From contig NZ_JAGTPK010000015.1 of NCBI RefSeq assembly GCF_021147775.1, forward strand, positions 62,001 through 126,000: 64,000 bases of DNA, in the 5' to 3' direction. The position numbers and the translations under genes are program-made. Below, in pieces: positions 44,307 to 53,723 of the stretch (position 1 is the first letter of the stretch; each line of letters opens with the position of its first letter). Source of the DNA: Pseudomonas californiensis (GTDB taxonomy: Bacteria > Pseudomonadota > Gammaproteobacteria > Pseudomonadales > Pseudomonadaceae). Under the pieces are notes generated by a model that worked only from the letters and a program-made list of their open reading frames with translations, was not told the origin of the DNA and ran no database searches.

Positions 44307-45404
44307 ATGAAACGACTCAAGCGCTTTATCCCCTTGCTGTGCGCATCGCTGCTTTGTACGACGGTACAGGCCGACGAGCCACGCACGCTGCGCGTTTACA
44401 ACTGGTTCGACTACATCACCCCGCAGACGCTCACCGACTTCAAAAGCGAAACCAAAGTCAATTTGATCTACGACATCTTCGACACCAACGAAGCGCTGGA
44501 AGCCAAACTGCTGACCGGCAATTCGGGTTACGACGTGGTGGTGCCGTCCAACGTATTTCTCGCCAAGCAGATCGAAGCGGGTGTGTTCCAGCCTCTGGAC
44601 CGCAGCAAGCTCAGCCATTACGCCAACCTCGACCCCAAGTTGATGAAGCTGCTGGAGGCAAACGATCCCGGCAACAAATACGCCGTGCCCTACATGTATG
44701 GGACGATTCTGATCGGTTTCAACCCGGACAAGGTGAAGGCCGTACTGGGCGAAAACGCACCGGTGAACAGCTGGGACCTGATCTTCAAGGAAGAGAACAT
44801 CAGCAAGCTCAAACAGTGTGGCGTCGCCCTGCTCGATTCGCCCTCCGAGATCATGCCGCTGGCATTACAGTATCTGGGCCTGCCGCCGAACAGCACCAAG
44901 GCGGATGACTACAAGAAAGCCGAAGCGCTGATGCTGAAAATCAGGCCTTACATTACCTACTTCCATTCCTCGAAATACATGGCCGACATCGCCAACGGCG
45001 ACATCTGCGTGGCGGTCGGCTATTCAGGCAGTTTCTCCCAGGCCGCCAACCGCGCCAAAGACGCCAAAAATGGCGTGACCGTAGACATGCGCCTGCCAAA
45101 AGAAGGTGCACCGATCTGGTTCGACATGCTGGCAATTCCAAAAGGGGCGAAGAATACTCAGGACGCGCTGACCTTCATCAACTACCTGCTGCAACCCAAA
45201 GTCATTGCGCCAATCAGCGATTTTGTCGGTTACCCGAACCCCAACATGAATGCCAACGATCTCGTAACGCCCGAGATCCGCAACAACCCGAATCTGTACC
45301 CGACCGAAGAAGCGATGAAAACGCTGTATACCCTGCAACCGCTGCCTGCGGCGGCAGAGCGGGCCCGCACCCGAGCATGGACCAAAATCAAATCGGGGAC
45401 CTGA
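44307..45404 (+). CDS. Polyamine ABC transporter substrate-binding protein (PotF/SpuD-like)
   Basis: A 365-residue periplasmic binding protein with a signal peptide (residues 1-22). The mature protein starts DEPRTLRVYNWFDYITPQTL, with the YNWxxY polyamine-binding feature, and has VPYMYGTILIGFNPDKVK and VGYSGSFSQAANRAKD. No permease or ATPase gene is next to it, so it must use components encoded elsewhere. It is probably co-transcribed with the aminohydrolase. Confidence 0.9.
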   Translation: MKRLKRFIPLLCASLLCTTVQADEPRTLRVYNWFDYITPQTLTDFKSETKVNLIYDIFDTNEALEAKLLTGNSGYDVVVPSNVFLAKQIEAGVFQPLDRSKLSHYANLDPKLMKLLEANDPGNKYAVPYMYGTILIGFNPDKVKAVLGENAPVNSWDLIFKEENISKLKQCGVALLDSPSEIMPLALQYLGLPPNSTKADDYKKAEALMLKIRPYITYFHSSKYMADIANGDICVAVGYSGSFSQAANRAKDAKNGVTVDMRLPKEGAPIWFDMLAIPKGAKNTQDALTFINYLLQPKVIAPISDFVGYPNPNMNANDLVTPEIRNNPNLYPTEEAMKTLYTLQPLPAAAERARTRAWTKIKSGT

Positions 45405-45656
45405 GTTGAACCAGGCGTCACGCGTCCTGCCAACGGCAAATGCGTGGCGCTTCGAAAAACCGGTACTCCCTTTCAAATCTTCCGCGCTCCCGCTCACCCG
45501 CCGTGCCGGCACTCGCTGGCAACCGGCGACCTGAGTCCTTTCGAGACGCCAGCAAACTGTACGGCCAAATCCGTCGGTAGCTGTAAAGGCAAGCCATGGC
45601 GAACTATGGCTAGATACTTGTCCTTGTAAACACAACAAAAAGACTGGATCGCAATC

Positions 45657-46553
45657 ATGTCGTCTCGTGAAAACACCGGTATGGCCCTGGGCCTGCTGGG
45701 AGTGGTTATTTTTAGTTTGACGCTACCCATGACCCGCGTCGTGGTGCAGGAAATCCATCCACTGCTCAATGGTCTGGGCCGGGCATTGCTCGCCGCCATT
45801 CCTGCGGCCGCATTGTTGTACTGGCGGCGCGAGAAGTGGCCGACGCGTCAACAGTTCAAGGGGCTGTTGCTGGTGATTGCCGGAGTCATCATCGGCTTTC
45901 CCATTCTGTCGGCATGGGCCATGCAGACCCTGCCGGCATCACACGGCGCACTGGTCAACGGCATACAACCATTGTTCGTCGCGATCTATGCCGCGTGGCT
46001 TTCTCATGAGCGGCCTTCAAAAGCGTTCTGGCTGTGTGCGGCACTGGGTAGCGCGCTGGTGCTGAGCTACGCACTGATGAGCGGCGCTGGCAGTATTCAA
46101 GCGGGCGATCTGTGGATGCTCGGAGCCGTTGCCGTTGGCGGGTTGGGATATGCTGAAGGCGGTCGACTGGCCAGGGAAATGGGCGGCTGGCAGGTCATCT
46201 GCTGGGCGCTGGTGCTGTCAAGCCCCCTACTGGTGGGGCCGTGTCTTTATCTGGCGGCACAGCACCAGGGCACGATCTCGTTCGGCACGTGGTGGGCGTT
46301 CGGCTACGTGGCGTTTTTTTCGCAGTTCATTGGCTTCTTTGCCTGGTATTCAGGGCTGGCGATGGGCGGGATTTCTCGGGTCAGTCAGGTTCAGTTGCTG
46401 CAGATCTTCTTCACCATCGCATTGTCCGCCCTGTTCTTTGGCGAACATATCGAGCCGATGACCTGGGTGTTTGCCGCCGCAGTCATTGCCACCGTCATGC
46501 TTGGGCGCAAGACATCGGTCATTGCGCCCAGGGCGGTCGAAGCCGCCAGTTAA
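45657..46553 (+). CDS. EamA/DMT superfamily transporter
   Basis: A 298-residue drug/metabolite transporter with about ten membrane segments in two EamA repeats (residues 8-145 and 155-290). LSHERPSKAFWLCAALGSALV and FFGEHIEPMTWVFAAAVIA are typical repeat ends. The substrate is unknown; neighbours suggest export of an amino acid or polyamine-related metabolite. The 250-nt gap upstream holds no supported gene. It ends 7 nt from the convergent methyltransferase gene. Confidence 0.85.
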   Translation: MSSRENTGMALGLLGVVIFSLTLPMTRVVVQEIHPLLNGLGRALLAAIPAAALLYWRREKWPTRQQFKGLLLVIAGVIIGFPILSAWAMQTLPASHGALVNGIQPLFVAIYAAWLSHERPSKAFWLCAALGSALVLSYALMSGAGSIQAGDLWMLGAVAVGGLGYAEGGRLAREMGGWQVICWALVLSSPLLVGPCLYLAAQHQGTISFGTWWAFGYVAFFSQFIGFFAWYSGLAMGGISRVSQVQLLQIFFTIALSALFFGEHIEPMTWVFAAAVIATVMLGRKTSVIAPRAVEAAS

Positions 46554-46560
46554 CGCTCTT

Positions 46561-47778
46561 TCAGTTCAGAGTACCGTCGCCCCGGAGCAGGGTTTCCAGG
46601 CAGTGTTCGGTAATTCCGTAGAACGTTTTCAGCTCTTGAATACGCGCCTGCAAATGCGTCGGATCAACCGGCTCGGCGCGTTTGACCGCAAGGATCATCT
46701 TGTTCTTGTTGGTGTGTTCCAGCGAAATGAACTCGAATACTTTCGTCTCATAGCCGCAGGCTTCCAGCAGCAAGGCACGCAGGCTGTCGGTGACCATTTC
46801 TGCCTGCTGGCCCATGTGCAGGCCGTATTGCAGCATCGGTTTCAACAGGACAGGACTCTGGATCTGCAGGCGAATCTGTTTGTGGCAGCACGGCGAGCAC
46901 ATGATGATCGAGGCACCGGAGCGGATTCCCATGTGAATGGCGTAGTCCGTCGCGATGTCACAGGCATGCAGCGCAATCATCACATCCAGCGCGCTGGGCG
47001 CAACCGTACGCACATCGCCATGTTGAAACGCCAGGCCGGGATGTTCCAGTCGCGCCGCGGCGTTGTTGCACAACGTCACCATGTCCTCACGCAACTCGAC
47101 GCCGGTCACCATCCCTTCTGCCTGCAACGTATTGCGCAGGTAATCATGAATGGCGAACGTCAGGTAGCCCTTGCCCGAACCGAAGTCCGCGACCTTGATC
47201 GGTTGATCAAGCTTCAAGGGCGATGAAGTCAGTGCGTGGGAAAACACCTCGATGAACTTGTTGATCTGTTTCCATTTGCGCGACATGGCCGGGATCAGCT
47301 CATGCTGCTTGTTGGTCACGCCCAGGTCAGTCAGAAACGGACGAGTAAGCTCCAGATAGCGCTTCTTTTCACGGTCATGACCGGCTGAAGGCGTTTCGCG
47401 CTCTTGCTGTGCCTTGCTCTTGAACAGCGTGGTTTTGCCCTTCTTGCTGAATTCCAGCTGGACCTCTTCGGTCAGAGACAACAGGTGCGCATTTTTGAAC
47501 GACTCAGGCAGCAGGCCTGCAACAACCGCCAACGCCTCCGCCAGCGGAAAATTCTTGGTGATGTCACGCGTCTTGTAGCGATAGACAAACGACAGGCACG
47601 GCTGGTCCTTGACGATCAGCGGCTTGATGATGACCCGCTGCAACTCGACCTCGCTGCCCACGTGTTTGGCCAGAACCAGCTTGACCAGAGAGTTTTGCGA
47701 CAGGCTGGTGTCCAGCAAGGCCAGGAACTGCGCGCGGTGATCGGACACGGCAGCGGACGGGGGAGGAGAAACTGACAT
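46561..47778 (-). CDS. SAM-dependent methyltransferase (Methyltransf_32-like)
   Basis: A 405-residue protein. The C-terminal half has the SAM-binding loop VADFGSGKGYLTFAIHDYL and MIALHACDIATDYAIHMG and CSPCCHKQIR, features of the methyltransferase_32 family, some of which act on RNA. The N-terminal half is family-specific and contains a Lys-rich stretch (FSKKGKTTLFKSKAQQERE). The ATG at 47778 with GAGGCA upstream is used; the preceding in-frame TTG is rejected. The substrate is unknown. Confidence 0.8.
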   Translation of the reverse strand: MSVSPPPSAAVSDHRAQFLALLDTSLSQNSLVKLVLAKHVGSEVELQRVIIKPLIVKDQPCLSFVYRYKTRDITKNFPLAEALAVVAGLLPESFKNAHLLSLTEEVQLEFSKKGKTTLFKSKAQQERETPSAGHDREKKRYLELTRPFLTDLGVTNKQHELIPAMSRKWKQINKFIEVFSHALTSSPLKLDQPIKVADFGSGKGYLTFAIHDYLRNTLQAEGMVTGVELREDMVTLCNNAAARLEHPGLAFQHGDVRTVAPSALDVMIALHACDIATDYAIHMGIRSGASIIMCSPCCHKQIRLQIQSPVLLKPMLQYGLHMGQQAEMVTDSLRALLLEACGYETKVFEFISLEHTNKNKMILAVKRAEPVDPTHLQARIQELKTFYGITEHCLETLLRGDGTLN

Positions 47779-47926
47779 CAAAAAGTGCCTCAGTCGTCCC
47801 GAACGGGACTCAAAAAATCCAGAGGCACATTTTAAGCGTCTGTGAAGGCCATGGGCAGCGTTATTTGGGACAGCAGGTGGAACACGCGCTGACCTTGTGC
47901 CCGAAAATCAATGGCACTTGCGTCCT

Positions 47927-48544
47927 TCAGCGAAGCACGACCAGCCGGTTGGGCAGCTCGTTTCTGCCATGCGTGACCGGCACATGGTCGGCCAGCAGCT
48001 CACCGCAGGCATGGATACAGCCCAGAAACCCTTGCAGCGTCTGGCCGTCCCGCACCTGCTGGGTGAACACATCAACCATGGCTTTCCAGGTATCGTCATG
48101 CAGACGACTGGCGATGCCATGATCGACAAGAATCTCCACGTAACGCTCGGCTTCGCTGACAAACACCAGAATGCCGGTGCCTTCTTGAGTCTTGTGCAGG
48201 TTCTGTTCGAGAAACTGTCGCCTGGCCAGATTACCGGCCCGCCAATGCTTGACCGAGGCAGGTACGAGGTGGGCGGTCACTTGCGGAATCCGACACGCCA
48301 GAGCCACCACGATGAAGGTGCTCATTTGCGCGAGCATCAGCTCATCGGCACTCAGCCACTGGAGGCAATAATTGATGCTGCCCGGCAACAACAACCCTAG
48401 CAGACCGGCCCAGATCAGGGGCATATAGGCATAATCGTCGGCACGCGCGGCCAGGACGGTCACCAGTTCGGCATCGGTTCGCTGTTCGACGCGATCAATC
48501 GCCTGCGCTACCAATTGTTGTTCTTCTTTGTTCAGTAAAGCCAT
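47927..48544 (-). CDS. TPM domain protein, cytoplasmic/membrane form
   Basis: A 205-residue protein with a TPM (YgcG/Psb32-like) domain: VEQRTDAELVTVLAARADDYAY near the start and GILVFVSEAERYVEILVDHGI later, with two hydrophobic segments between them (about residues 42-62 and 75-90). It lies 26 nt downstream of a second TPM gene. TPM proteins are linked to envelope maintenance and photosystem repair, and the biochemical function is unclear. Confidence 0.82.
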   Translation of the reverse strand: MALLNKEEQQLVAQAIDRVEQRTDAELVTVLAARADDYAYMPLIWAGLLGLLLPGSINYCLQWLSADELMLAQMSTFIVVALACRIPQVTAHLVPASVKHWRAGNLARRQFLEQNLHKTQEGTGILVFVSEAERYVEILVDHGIASRLHDDTWKAMVDVFTQQVRDGQTLQGFLGCIHACGELLADHVPVTHGRNELPNRLVVLR

Positions 48545-48570
48545 TGCTCTCTCATTCCCTGACGGGTCAA

Positions 48571-49287
48571 TTACCAGTTGCCTGAAGCGCCGCCGCCGCC
48601 AAAACGGCCGCCGTTGCGACCACATGCCTCGTCACATTTGCCTACCCGCCCTGTAGAACCGCGCCGGATACTGACGGCCACAATGATCAGTACCACCAAC
48701 GTCAAGGCCATCGCCAACAACCATACCTGATTATCCCTGCCCTGCTCCTCAGCCCCGCCGAGCACTCCGGACAGCTCGGGATAATCAGGCACCTGACCAC
48801 CCAACGCGGTGACCACTGCCTGAGTGCCGCGCTCGATGCCCATTGCGAAACGGCCTTCGTTGAACTCGGGCATCATCAGCATATCGACGATAAGTGAAGA
48901 CTGAGCGCCGGTCAGACGGTTCTCCACCCCGGAACCCACTTCAATGAACACCTTGCGTTTGTCACGATGGATCAGCATGAGCACGCTTTTGGCCTTGCCG
49001 CCCCGGCCGAGGCCCCATGCATCACCAAGGCGAGCGCCGAAATCTTCCAGGCTGGCGCCCTGCAAATCAGCCAGCGTCACAACGACCACGCGTTCACCGG
49101 TGGCCTGCTCATGGGCACGCAGCAGTTTGGAGAGACGCACGCTGGTCTGGCTGTCCAGCATCTGGGCAGCGTCAATCACACTGCCGGTCATGGGTGGGAA
49201 GACCAGCGCAGGCGGTTCTGCCTGGGCTCGAAACACACTTCCCACCGCCATTAACAGGAACAACATAATCGGTAACACACACTTCAA
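48571..49287 (-). CDS. TPM domain protein, secreted/membrane-anchored form
   Basis: A 238-residue protein with a signal peptide (about 1-22), a periplasmic TPM domain (VIDAAQMLDSQTSVRLSKLL; ERVVVVTLADLQG; KAKSVLMLIHRDKRKVFIEVG), a C-terminal membrane segment (VWLLAMALTLVVLIIVAV) and the family's Gly-rich end GGRFGGGGASGNW. I place the start at TTG (49287) because GGAGGT lies 6 nt upstream; the ATG at 49266 is the alternative. The LemA gene often found next to such pairs is missing. The 300-nt gap to bglX shows no other gene. Confidence 0.82.
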   Translation of the reverse strand: MKCVLPIMLFLLMAVGSVFRAQAEPPALVFPPMTGSVIDAAQMLDSQTSVRLSKLLRAHEQATGERVVVVTLADLQGASLEDFGARLGDAWGLGRGGKAKSVLMLIHRDKRKVFIEVGSGVENRLTGAQSSLIVDMLMMPEFNEGRFAMGIERGTQAVVTALGGQVPDYPELSGVLGGAEEQGRDNQVWLLAMALTLVVLIIVAVSIRRGSTGRVGKCDEACGRNGGRFGGGGASGNW

Positions 49288-49587
49288 AATCGGACCTCCG
49301 GTACTTTTTGAATCCAGTGAATCGACACGCTTAGCCAAAACAGAAGTTCCCCGGCATAATCCCCCGCCAGAGACCAGGAATCGATCAATCGTTGACCAGG
49401 CTAGCGTGTACAAAGATCAGTCAAAAATGATTGTTTCAGTACGCAACAGGGAGAGACCTTGCGCACCCATGCTTGCACGCGCCCTCGTTGCCCCCTGCTC
49501 GAACAATAACGCCAAAGGTCTATAACCCAAAAACTGGCTGTCGGATATTAAACGCGAGTTACCGACAAAAGCCTTGAGAAATTATTC

Positions 49588-51885
49588 ATGAATAAGCTGT
49601 GTGTATTAGGTTTACTGGTCGGTCTTGCCAGCCAGTCGGCACTGGCCCAGAACGCTGCGCCTTCCGAGAAAGTCCCGCTTCAGGCCAAGAACGCGTTCAT
49701 TTCCAAGCTCATGAAACAAATGACTCTGGATGAAAAAATCGGCCAGTTGCGTCTGATCAGTATCAGCTCAGAAATGCCCCAGCCCATGATCCTCAAGGAA
49801 ATCGCCGCAGGCCGCATTGGCGGCACGTTCAACTCCATTACGCGCTCGGAAAACCGTCCGCTGCAAGAGGCTGCCGTCGCCAAGAGCCGCCTGAAAATCC
49901 CGATGTTCTTCGCCTACGACGTGGTACACGGGCATCGCACCATTTTCCCGATCAGCCTGGGTATGGCCTCCAGCTGGGACATGGACGCCATTGCTCTGAC
50001 AGGCCGGGTTTCGGCCAGGGAAGCCAGCGCTGACGGCCTCGACATGACCTTCGCTCCGATGGTTGATATTTCCCGCGATCCACGTTGGGGTCGCAGCTCT
50101 GAAGGGTTCGGCGAAGACACTTATCTGGTGTCGCGCATTTCAGACGTTATGGTCCGGTCGCTCCAGGGCAAAAATGTAAGCGCGAATGACAGCATCATGG
50201 CTGCCGTCAAACATTTCGCCCTGTACGGTGCGGTGGAAGGCGGACGTGACTACAACACCGTGGACATGAGCATGACCCGCATGTACCAGGATTACCTGCC
50301 GCCTTACCGTGCCGGTATCGATGCAGGTGCGGGTGGCATCATGGTTGCGCTCAACTCGATCAATGGCGTGCCAGCCACGTCCAATACATGGCTGATGCAG
50401 GATCTGTTGCGCAAGGACTGGGGCTTCAAGGGCGTGACCATCAGCGATCACGGCGCGATCAAGGAACTGATCGAACACGGCGTGGCCAAGGATTACCGCG
50501 AAGCCGCCAAGCTGGCCATCAAGGCTGGCGTTGACCTGAGCATGAACGACGTCGCCTACGGCGAGCAGTTGCCAGGCCTTGTGAAAGACGGCGAAGTCTC
50601 GGTACAGGAAATCGACAACGCCGTGCGCGAAGTGCTGGGTGCCAAGTACGACATGGGCCTGTTTGCTTCGCCTTATGGCCGCATCGGCGTTGCTGCGGAT
50701 GATCCTGCCGACACCTACTCCGACGACCGTCTGCACCGTGCAGAAGCTCGTGACGTAGCCCGCAAGACGCTGGTGCTTCTGAAAAACCAGAACGACACCC
50801 TGCCGCTGAAAAAACAGGGCACCATCGCTGTGATCGGCAGCCTGGCACAGAGTCATCTCGACATGCTGGGCAGCTGGTCGGCCGCTGGCCGTCCCAACCA
50901 GTCGGTGACCGTGTATGAAGGTCTGGCCAACGCCGTGGGCGACAAGGCCAAACTGGTCTATGCCCGTGGCGCCAATGTCAGCGACAACGAGCACATCCTC
51001 AACTACCTGAATTTCATCGAGAAGGAGGTGGAAGTTGATCCACGCCCGGCTCAGGAAATGATCGACGAAGCCGTGAAGGTTGCGGAACAGGCCGATGTGA
51101 TCGTGGCGGTAGTGGGTGAGTCACGTGGCATGTCACATGAGTCGGCAAGCCGCAGCAGCCTGACCATTCCAGGCAAACAGCGGGACCTGATCAAGGCGCT
51201 CAAAGCAACCGGCAAGCCACTGGTACTGGTTCTGATGAACGGCCGTCCGCTGGTTCTGGTCGATGAACAGGAGCAGGCCGACGCCATGCTCGAAACGTGG
51301 TTCCCCGGCACCGAAGGCGGCAATGCCGTGGCTGACGTCCTGTTCGGCGACTACAACCCGTCAGGCAAGCTGGCCATGTCGTTCCCGCGTTCCATTGGGC
51401 AACTGCCGGTCTACTACGCACATCTGAACACCGGTCGTCCGTACCATGAAGGCAAGCCGGGCAACTACACCTCACACTATTACGAGGAACCCAACGGCCC
51501 GCTGTTCCCGTTTGGTTACGGCCTGAGCTACACGCAGTTCGACGTCTCGGACATCAAATTGTCGGACGCCAACATGGCACGTAAAGGCAAACTGACCGCC
51601 AGCGTCACCGTCAAGAACACCGGCAAGGTTGCCGGTGCCACTGTGGTGCAGCTGTATCTGCGCGATATTGCAGCGTCCATCAGCCGCCCCGTCAAAGAAC
51701 TGAAAAACTTTGAAAAGGTCGAGCTTGAGCCAGGCCAGGAAAAAGTTGTTACCTTCACGCTCAGCGAAGATGACCTGAAGTTCTACAACTCGCAGCTCAA
51801 ATACGCTGCCGAGCCGGGCGACTTCAAGGTGATGATCGGTCTGGACTCCCAAACCGTGAAAGAAGCGACCTTCACCCTGTTGTAA
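49588..51885 (+). CDS. bglX: Periplasmic beta-glucosidase (GH3)
   Basis: A 765-residue glycoside hydrolase family 3 enzyme with a signal peptide (residues 1-20, ending ALA). The nucleophile is D287 in GVTISDHGAIKEL. The catalytic domain contains FAYDVVHGHRTIFPISLGMA and VKHFALYGAVEGGRDYN; the C-terminal domain has SRSSLTIPGKQRDLIKAL and ends with a fibronectin-III-like module. The length equals that of E. coli BglX. It probably hydrolyses oligosaccharide beta-glucosides in the periplasm. Confidence 0.95.
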   Translation: MNKLCVLGLLVGLASQSALAQNAAPSEKVPLQAKNAFISKLMKQMTLDEKIGQLRLISISSEMPQPMILKEIAAGRIGGTFNSITRSENRPLQEAAVAKSRLKIPMFFAYDVVHGHRTIFPISLGMASSWDMDAIALTGRVSAREASADGLDMTFAPMVDISRDPRWGRSSEGFGEDTYLVSRISDVMVRSLQGKNVSANDSIMAAVKHFALYGAVEGGRDYNTVDMSMTRMYQDYLPPYRAGIDAGAGGIMVALNSINGVPATSNTWLMQDLLRKDWGFKGVTISDHGAIKELIEHGVAKDYREAAKLAIKAGVDLSMNDVAYGEQLPGLVKDGEVSVQEIDNAVREVLGAKYDMGLFASPYGRIGVAADDPADTYSDDRLHRAEARDVARKTLVLLKNQNDTLPLKKQGTIAVIGSLAQSHLDMLGSWSAAGRPNQSVTVYEGLANAVGDKAKLVYARGANVSDNEHILNYLNFIEKEVEVDPRPAQEMIDEAVKVAEQADVIVAVVGESRGMSHESASRSSLTIPGKQRDLIKALKATGKPLVLVLMNGRPLVLVDEQEQADAMLETWFPGTEGGNAVADVLFGDYNPSGKLAMSFPRSIGQLPVYYAHLNTGRPYHEGKPGNYTSHYYEEPNGPLFPFGYGLSYTQFDVSDIKLSDANMARKGKLTASVTVKNTGKVAGATVVQLYLRDIAASISRPVKELKNFEKVELEPGQEKVVTFTLSEDDLKFYNSQLKYAAEPGDFKVMIGLDSQTVKEATFTLL

Positions 51886-51959
51886 TACTGCGGATGGCGC
51901 ACGCGTGAGCACCCTGCCCACGAGCGCGCCCATCCAACTCGTCAGGCAGTGCACGTGAC

Positions 51960-53717
51960 ATGACGTTCAAGCATCGCTATCTGCGCTTAGCCCTGTATGT
52001 GCTGCTGATACTGGCAGGTGCCGCTCTTTCGGCCGGTTTGGCGATGCATCAGGCGCAGCGCCACGCTGTGTCGGAAGACGCTGTCCGCGCAAGCGGGCAG
52101 TTATCGTTATACGCCAACACCCTGCATACCCTGATCGAACGCTACCGCGCGCTGCCGTCGGTGCTGGCACTTGACCCTGAAATACGTGCCGCCCTCAAGG
52201 CACCGATCAGTGAGAGCGAGCAGCAGGCGCTCAATCTCAAGCTGGAAAAGATCAACGACACCGCCCACTCGTCGACACTCGAATTGCTCGACCGTCATGG
52301 TCTGGCCATCGGCGCGAGCAACTGGCGTACGCCCAACAGCTACGTTGGCCACAACTACGGCTTTCGCCCTTATTTTTTGCAAACCCGCGCCGAGGGCGTC
52401 GGGCGTTTCTACGCCGTGGGTGTCACCACAGGCATCCCTGGCTACTTCCTGTCCAGTGCAGTGCTGGACGACCAGGGCACGTTCATTGGCGCCATGGTGG
52501 TGAAGCTGGAGTTCCCCACGCTTGAAAAGGAATGGGGCCAGGGCGAAGACCTGCTGTTGGTCAGTGATGACAAGGGTATTGTATTTATCGCCAATCAGCC
52601 CGGCTGGCGTTACCGCGAGCTGGAGCCCATTTCTGTCGAAAATCGCACCGAGCTTTTGCGCACCCGCCAATACGATAAAAAGCCGCTGTCGCCGCTGCGC
52701 AGTCGACTCATTGATCGCATAGGTCCGCACAGCAATCTGAATCGTGTCGAAGGCCCGGACGGTACGGCTGACTACCTCTGGCAGTCATTACCCTTGCCCG
52801 ATGAAAACTGGACGTTGCACCTGTTGCGCAAACCGCCGGTGTCCAACGAGGACATTCGCAATGCAGGGCTCGCTGCTGCCGGCATTTGGTTGGCGTTGGT
52901 CTTTCTGGCCCTGTTCCTTTATCAGCGCTGGCGGCTGGCCCGCTTGCGCGAGCGCAGCCGGGACGAGCTGGAGCGCCTGGTTCTTGAACGCACCCGCGAT
53001 CTGCAGACCGCCCAGGACGGCCTGGTGCAATCTGCCAAGCTGGCGGCACTGGGACAGATGTCAGCGGCGCTGGCCCATGAAATCAACCAGCCTCTGACTG
53101 CCCAGCGCATGCAACTGGCAACCTTGCGCCTGCTGCTTGACCAAGGCCGTATCGACGAAGCCTGCAAAGCGCTGGTCCCCGTCGACCAGCAATTGACCCG
53201 CATGGCGGCCCTGACCGGGCACCTCAAGACCTTCGCGCGTAAAAGCCCCAGCGGCTTGCGTGAGCGACTGGACCTGGCCACGGTGGTTGATCAGGCACTG
53301 TTGCTGCTGGACCCTCGATTGCGCGAAGAACATATCGATTGCGTTCTACACCTGGCACGTCCCGCCTGGGTACGCGGCGATGCGATTCGGCTGGAGCAGG
53401 TGCTTATCAATCTTTTACGCAACGCGCTGGACGCCATGCGTGACAGCACGTCAAGGAAACTGGAAGTGCGTATTGACAGCCTCAATGATCAATGGCGCCT
53501 CAGCGTCAGCGATACCGGCTCGGGGATTGCTGCCGAAAACCTGGCCAATATCTTCGATCCGTTTTTCACCACCAAACCGGTAGGAGACGGCCTTGGCCTC
53601 GGGCTGGCCGTGTCATACGCGATCATTCATGAACTGGGCGGCCAACTGACTGCGGAGAATCACGCCACGGGCGCGATATTCTGGTTCAGCCTGCCCAATG
53701 ACTTTCTGGAAATCTGA
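51960..53717 (+). CDS. dctB: C4-dicarboxylate sensor histidine kinase DctB
   Basis: A 585-residue sensor kinase. A membrane segment (about 8-28), a periplasmic double-PAS (dCache) sensor region with RPYFLQTRAEGVGRFYAVGV, typical of DctB, and a second membrane segment (about 302-322) precede the coiled linker, the HisKA motif LAHEINQPLTAQRMQL and ATPase motifs (NLLRNALDAM, VSDTGSGIA, GLGLGLAVS). It is 6 nt from dctD. It should sense C4-dicarboxylates or 2-oxoglutarate, depending on the target gene. Confidence 0.93.
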   Translation: MTFKHRYLRLALYVLLILAGAALSAGLAMHQAQRHAVSEDAVRASGQLSLYANTLHTLIERYRALPSVLALDPEIRAALKAPISESEQQALNLKLEKINDTAHSSTLELLDRHGLAIGASNWRTPNSYVGHNYGFRPYFLQTRAEGVGRFYAVGVTTGIPGYFLSSAVLDDQGTFIGAMVVKLEFPTLEKEWGQGEDLLLVSDDKGIVFIANQPGWRYRELEPISVENRTELLRTRQYDKKPLSPLRSRLIDRIGPHSNLNRVEGPDGTADYLWQSLPLPDENWTLHLLRKPPVSNEDIRNAGLAAAGIWLALVFLALFLYQRWRLARLRERSRDELERLVLERTRDLQTAQDGLVQSAKLAALGQMSAALAHEINQPLTAQRMQLATLRLLLDQGRIDEACKALVPVDQQLTRMAALTGHLKTFARKSPSGLRERLDLATVVDQALLLLDPRLREEHIDCVLHLARPAWVRGDAIRLEQVLINLLRNALDAMRDSTSRKLEVRIDSLNDQWRLSVSDTGSGIAAENLANIFDPFFTTKPVGDGLGLGLAVSYAIIHELGGQLTAENHATGAIFWFSLPNDFLEI

Positions 53718-53723
53718 CCCGAC

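Noticed and set aside
45444..45629. 61-codon plus-strand ORF between the PotF-like and DMT genes
   Set aside because: No ribosome-binding site, no recognisable features and poor codon usage.
49321..49349. AlgU promoter for the TPM genes (perfect GAACTT on the minus strand)
   Set aside because: The only usable -10 (TCGAT) is 18 nt away, too far for the AlgU spacing of 16-17.
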